This document shows positions 59,801-64,000 of a stretch of DNA of 64,000 bases, piece after piece (positions within the stretch are counted from its first letter, which is position 1; each line of letters begins with the position of its first letter). A program made the position numbers and the translations under genes. This DNA comes from Eutypella sp. D-1 (taxonomy: Eukaryota; Ascomycota; Sordariomycetes; Xylariales; Diatrypaceae), in contig JAJTTP010000015.1 in the NCBI GenBank assembly GCA_023313575.1, forward strand, positions 1,116,001 through 1,180,000. Direction: 5' to 3'. The notes under the pieces are model-generated. The model saw only the letters and a program-made list of their open reading frames with translations, was not told the DNA's origin and ran no database searches.

Positions 59801-62800
59801 TGCCGGGTTGGCCGTCAAGGCAGTAAAGGTCATGTCCTTAACGACAATGAGAGGCTGACAGGCATTCTCTAACGGGCAGTCTAACGAATTATCCGATACC
59901 ACGAACTTCGCAGAAGCGTCTCGCAGCTGGCGACGCTTGGCCTTGGTATGGACCAAAAGGTCGTGGCCTTGAGTAGATAGTAGCGAGTTATTGGCCACAT
60001 AGACGCTCTTAATGAAAGAGGGAACCATGGGTTCGCTTCCGAGGGCGAAGGCGGTATGGAAGATCGAGTCCAGCGTGGCTGGGTGGATGATATGAGGATA
60101 TTCAAACTGCGACGGCATTGATGACTTGGTGTTGGGGATACGGATAGTACCAATGCACTCCTCATCTCTCTTGCGCAGGGAACTAATATTCTGGAACAGA
60201 GGGCCGTAGTTCATGCCGATCACATCCAGCGTCTCGTACAGCTGACGAGGGATCACGACCTCGTCGCAGAAGGCCATTGCACGCCGGCAAGTCCCGCGGT
60301 GCTTCTCGGCCTTGATGAGATCCTCACGGACTTGGCGTTCTCTAGCAATGCCTTCCGCGGGAGGCTTTGCGACGATTGTGACAATACCATCACCATGCTC
60401 CTGCCATGTACCATCGAAGGGCTTAGAGTAGATATAGAAGTGGTATGTAGACGAGCCGGCGTCATGAACAGAATGTTCCCCATGGTAGTCACTATGCTTG
60501 GACATGTTCAGAGCGAACTCCAGGCCATGGGCTGTCGAGGGAATAATCATGGCCTTGTGAATTCGGAACTGTGTGATCTCTACACCAGAGAAATCCGATT
60601 CCGCCAGTTGCTTGGCGCCCTCAATGACCATGGCGATCATGCCAGCCGCAGGGTAGATGACCGCCTTCTGAACCTGATGATGTCTGATCCACGGGTTTTC
60701 GGAAAGACGCAGGAACCCACGCCACCGGGGCTGTGAGGGGATCGAGTCAGCAGTAGGACGGCCGATAAGATCATACCGGCCATGCTTCTGGAAACGATTG
60801 GCCTTTGACAGGTGAGACTCGTGCCAGTGCGACTTGCTGTGGTTCCAAGGGTACAAGGGCATGTCCACCAACAATTTGGGTCGGCGGCCCGTGGCATTTC
60901 TCCAGGCTACCCATTCCATAGCGACTGGACAACCACGGCTCCAGAGGTTTCCGATCGAGCTGAGCGCAGTGTCAATCGCATCCTTGTTGCGGGTGAAGAG
61001 AGAGAAATACGCAGGCTGCTGCTTGATCTTGCCATTGGCATCGATAGTTTGCTTGATAGGACCTTGAAGAGTCGAATGAGGGCCCACCTCCACGATTATA
61101 TCGGGCCTTTGAGCGGGGTCGCTGACCAAGTTACTCAAAGCTTGTTTGAAAAGAACAGGCGATACCATGTTCTTCACCCAATACTCCGGGACGAGTTCAT
61201 CCCACTTCACGACCTCACCAGTTACCGAAGAATACATGACTGGCAACTGCTCGCCCTCGAGACGTTTCGGGCGACGAGTTGAGTCGTCTCCTCCCTTGAG
61301 TTGATGGGGAACAGTCACTCTAACAGGGCGGCGAGGGGATATATGTGCAATGGAGTCCATGTACATGCTCTCACACTCCTTCATATGGTGCGAATGGTAG
61401 GCCGTGGTGACGGTAAGCAGCCGGTTGAAAACCCCGGCAGCGTCAAGGGTCTCGTGGATACCCACCACAGCGTCGTTGTCACCCGACAAAGTGACGGAGG
61501 CAGGGCTGTTTATACATGCGACGGTAACCCTATGGGTACCAGCGGCCTCGACATAAGGCTGAACGTCCTCCGCAGAGAGACCAACGGCAAGCATTCGTCC
61601 GGGGGTGCGGCTAGTCTGTCCCAGTTCTTCCTGGGACTTTCGTAGGTTAGCAGCGCAATGACCGCGATAGTACGCGAGCTGCAGAGCATGCTCTTTGGAG
61701 ATAGCACCCGCAGCATATGCCGCGGCGATTTCGCCGGATGAGTGGCCGCAAACAGAAACGGGGACAACCCCAAGATAATCGATCAAGAGATCGACGAGGG
61801 CAACCTGCAGTGCCGTGGTGGCCGGCTGTGCGATTTCTGGATCATCGATCCTACTGGTGGATTTGTCCTTGAGAAGCTCTTCAAGAAGATTGAAGGGGCT
61901 ACTCAGCTCCTCTTTGAGGTACTTGGTCGCCTCAACAATAACCTTGAGGAAGGTCTTAAAGCCAAGAAGCTCACGACCCATAGCGAACCACTGTGCGCCC
62001 TGGCCACCGAAGACGAGGGTGGCCTTTGTCGATTTCTCTTCCGAAGTTCGCGAAATATCCGTCTGGCCAATTTGGGACATCTTGTGGATAAGCTCCTCCG
62101 GCGAAGAGGCAACGACCGCCGTGCGCCATTGCAACTTTGTTCTGCGACAGCCGAGAGTATAGGATAGATCCTGCATGATATCAAGGGAGGAAGAATCCTT
62201 ACCCTGGAGGTAAGAGATGAGATTCTGAATCAAGCGCTCTAGCGATTGCTTGTCGTTGGCAGACATGACGAACAAATGAGTGTTGTCATTAGGAGGAGGG
62301 ACAGACAGTCCGTCGGCATAAGTGGAGGTGCCATTTGTGATAGACCGAAGAGATGCCGATGGATCTTTGGAATCACCTAGAAGTTTGGTGTTATGATGAC
62401 CCGAAAGGCCTCTGGCAGCAAGATAATTCGCAGCATCATCCAGAATCACATGCGCATTGGTGCCTCCGAAACCGAAGCAGTTGATGCTGGCGCGTCGTAG
62501 ACCTTCCATAGGCCACGGGACATTCTCGGTCGGGACCTTGACTCGTGAGGCTTCGAAATTGATGTCAGGATTCGGGGTTTCAAAGTTGAGGTGCTTGGGG
62601 ATGACACCATTCTCGATAGCCAGGACACCCTTGATCAGACCGGCAATTCCAGCACAGCCCTCTAGATGGCCAATGTTGGTCTTGAGGGAACCAACGTAGA
62701 TTGGGTTTTCGCCTGAACGTTGAGCACAGAGCGACTCAGACACAGCCTTCACCTCGCGCCAGTCTCCCGCCTTTGTGCCCGTACCGTGACATTCAACGAA

Positions 62801-63932
62801 AGCTGTCTTGTCAAAGCCGAGGCCGGCTCTCTTGTAAACACCACGAATGTTGTTGATCTGTGCCTCGGAACTTGGAAGGGTGATCCCGGCCGTTCGGCCA
62901 TCTTGGTTAACACGGGATCCCCGAATAACGGCCCGAATATTATCGTTGTCCCGTATAGCATCTTCAAGACGCTTCAGGACAACAATGCCAATACCCTCAC
63001 CACGACCGTAACCATTGGCGCGGCTGTCGAAAGTGTAGCATCGGCCATCAGGACTGAGGAAATTCAGGGCAGTCATGGGCATCATAGTGGCAGGGGTCAG
63101 AATCAAACCAGCACCACCAGCGAGAGCAACATCAATCTCACCATCGCGGAGGCTCTGGGCCGCGTTGTGGACACAAACCAGACTAGCACTGCAGCCAGTG
63201 TCGATAGTCATGCTGGGACCGTGAACATCAAGGAAGAAGGAAAGACGGTTCGACATGATGGCGATACCGTTTCCAGTGGCACCATACTTGGGGGCATTGT
63301 CGGGGTCGCGGAGCACGACCTGCTCGTAATCTTTGACGAACGAGCCAATCCAGACACCAGTCTCGCTGTCACGCAGAACCGATCGATCAATACCTGCGCT
63401 ATCTAGAGACTCAACGGCAACCTCCAGAAGCATACGCTGCTGAGGATCAATAGCCTTGGCCTCCTCCGTAGAGATAGAGAAGAACTGACCATGTTAGTAT
63501 ATGAGCGCCTTGGATCGTTGTATGACATAGCCGTTGAAACCATATGATGTCTTGTGCTTATCATATGTTTCAAACGAAGTAGAGAATGACAACAACTATC
63601 TAGAAGTAGATGAGGGAGAACTTACAGAATTGTCAAAAGCGCTGACATCTTGCTGCAGAAAGTGGCCGCCACGGAAAGGAATCTGGGCAATACATATTAG
63701 TGAACCGTCGTGTTTAGGTTCTTAGAAAGGCACTTACACTGCCTTGTCTGGCGTTGTCAGGATGATAGTAGCTAGTGATGTCCATACGGTCATCAGGAAT
63801 CTCTGACCAGGCACTCTCGCCATTCACCAGCATCTGCCACAAGGACGAGTCGGAGGTGGCAGAGCCTGGGAACCGACACCCAAGGCCGACGACCGCGATG
63901 GGCGCGACCTTGTCGTCGGACGACTCAGCCAT
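56830..63932 (-). CDS. highly reducing type I polyketide synthase (KS-AT-DH-ER-KR-ACP)
   Basis: Four exons, 63738..63932, 63626..63682, 58402..63484 and 56830..58328, 2277 residues, complete from MAESSDD to the final GGYGA. KS (about 10-430) has Cys182 in DTGCSAS, His in ECHGTGT and His in NIGHLEG. AT (about 575-885) has GHSSGE near 664. DH (about 1010-1300) has HHQVQKAVIYP and a second Asp in HPATLDSIF. Residues 1300-1580 lack any SAM-methyltransferase motif. ER (about 1580-1880) has HIGASDFGQAA instead of the usual GGVG loop. KR (about 1895-2090) has SGGLGGLG and the catalytic Tyr in GQANYAVGN. ACP has GVDSL near 2230. There is no release domain, so a partner enzyme or spontaneous release is needed. 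Product unknown. Confidence 0.95.
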
Positions 63933-64000
63933 GGTATAGAATGCCTTATATAACACAAGGCTGGCGAAATATAGTGTGGTCAAGGGTAAAAGAGCAGGAA
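63933..64000. other. PKS upstream region, window edge
   Basis: Start of the PKS promoter; the upstream neighbour lies outside the window. Confidence 0.6.

Noticed and set aside
28391..63932. MFS transporter as exporter of the PKS product
   Set aside because: About 26 kb and many housekeeping genes separate them; no shared regulatory motif seen.

Overview
This window comes from the nuclear genome of a filamentous ascomycete (Pezizomycotina, most likely a Sordariomycete). The evidence is the set of short spliceosomal introns (about 50-180 bp, GTANGT donors, CTAAC branch points shortly before the AG), the fungal gene families, and an intact highly reducing polyketide synthase. I read 17 protein-coding genes. 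Exon models were derived by hand from splice signals and reading-phase continuity. I saw no tRNA, rRNA, CRISPR array or intact transposon.

Layout. 0.4-2.4 kb (-): membrane-anchored glycosyltransferase-like protein. 2.4-7.7 kb: gene-poor, with a possible broken SAT4/rhodopsin-like membrane gene near 5.4-5.9 kb. 7.7-8.4 kb (+): small secreted protein. 9.6-10.9 kb (+): F-box/LRR-like protein. 11.7-13.1 kb (-): secreted glutamic peptidase (eqolisin, G1). 13.1-18.4 kb: gene-poor, with poly-C tracts. 18.4-20.5 kb (+): RBR E3 ubiquitin ligase. 21.8-23.8 kb (-): membrane-anchored protein with a charged Arg/Glu-repeat tail. 23.8-28.4 kb: gene-poor. 28.4-31.0 kb (+): MFS transporter. 32.5-37.5 kb (+): housekeeping block of ribosomal protein eL14, NAC alpha and ATP synthase subunit d. 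38.4-41.6 kb (-): OPT oligopeptide transporter with one in-frame TAG. 42.2-43.0 kb (-): secreted Asn/Gly-repeat protein. 43.8-44.4 kb (-): molybdopterin synthase large subunit. 45.0-47.6 kb (+): RBM5/10-like splicing factor. 48.2-51.0 kb (+): argininosuccinate synthase with 18 introns. 51-54 kb: gene-poor. 54.0-55.9 kb (+): GPI-type aspartic peptidase. 56.8-63.9 kb (-): highly reducing PKS, complete, with the rest of any cluster outside the window.

How the genes relate. Most are unlinked functions: conserved housekeeping genes in the middle, and secreted or accessory functions (peptidases, transporters, PKS, small secreted protein) scattered around gene-poor islands of about 3-5 kb. The two peptidases and the OPT transporter could in principle act in extracellular protein use and peptide uptake, but they are not clustered.

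The most striking observations are three. The OPT gene has a single in-frame TAG at a position where an aromatic residue is expected; it sits in a perfect 7-bp inverted repeat, which makes it a candidate for sexual-stage A-to-I recoding (TAG to TGG) or else a fresh nonsense allele. The argininosuccinate synthase gene is extremely fragmented and includes a 5-nt micro-exon. The PKS has an altered cofactor-loop motif in its enoyl reductase and no methyltransferase.
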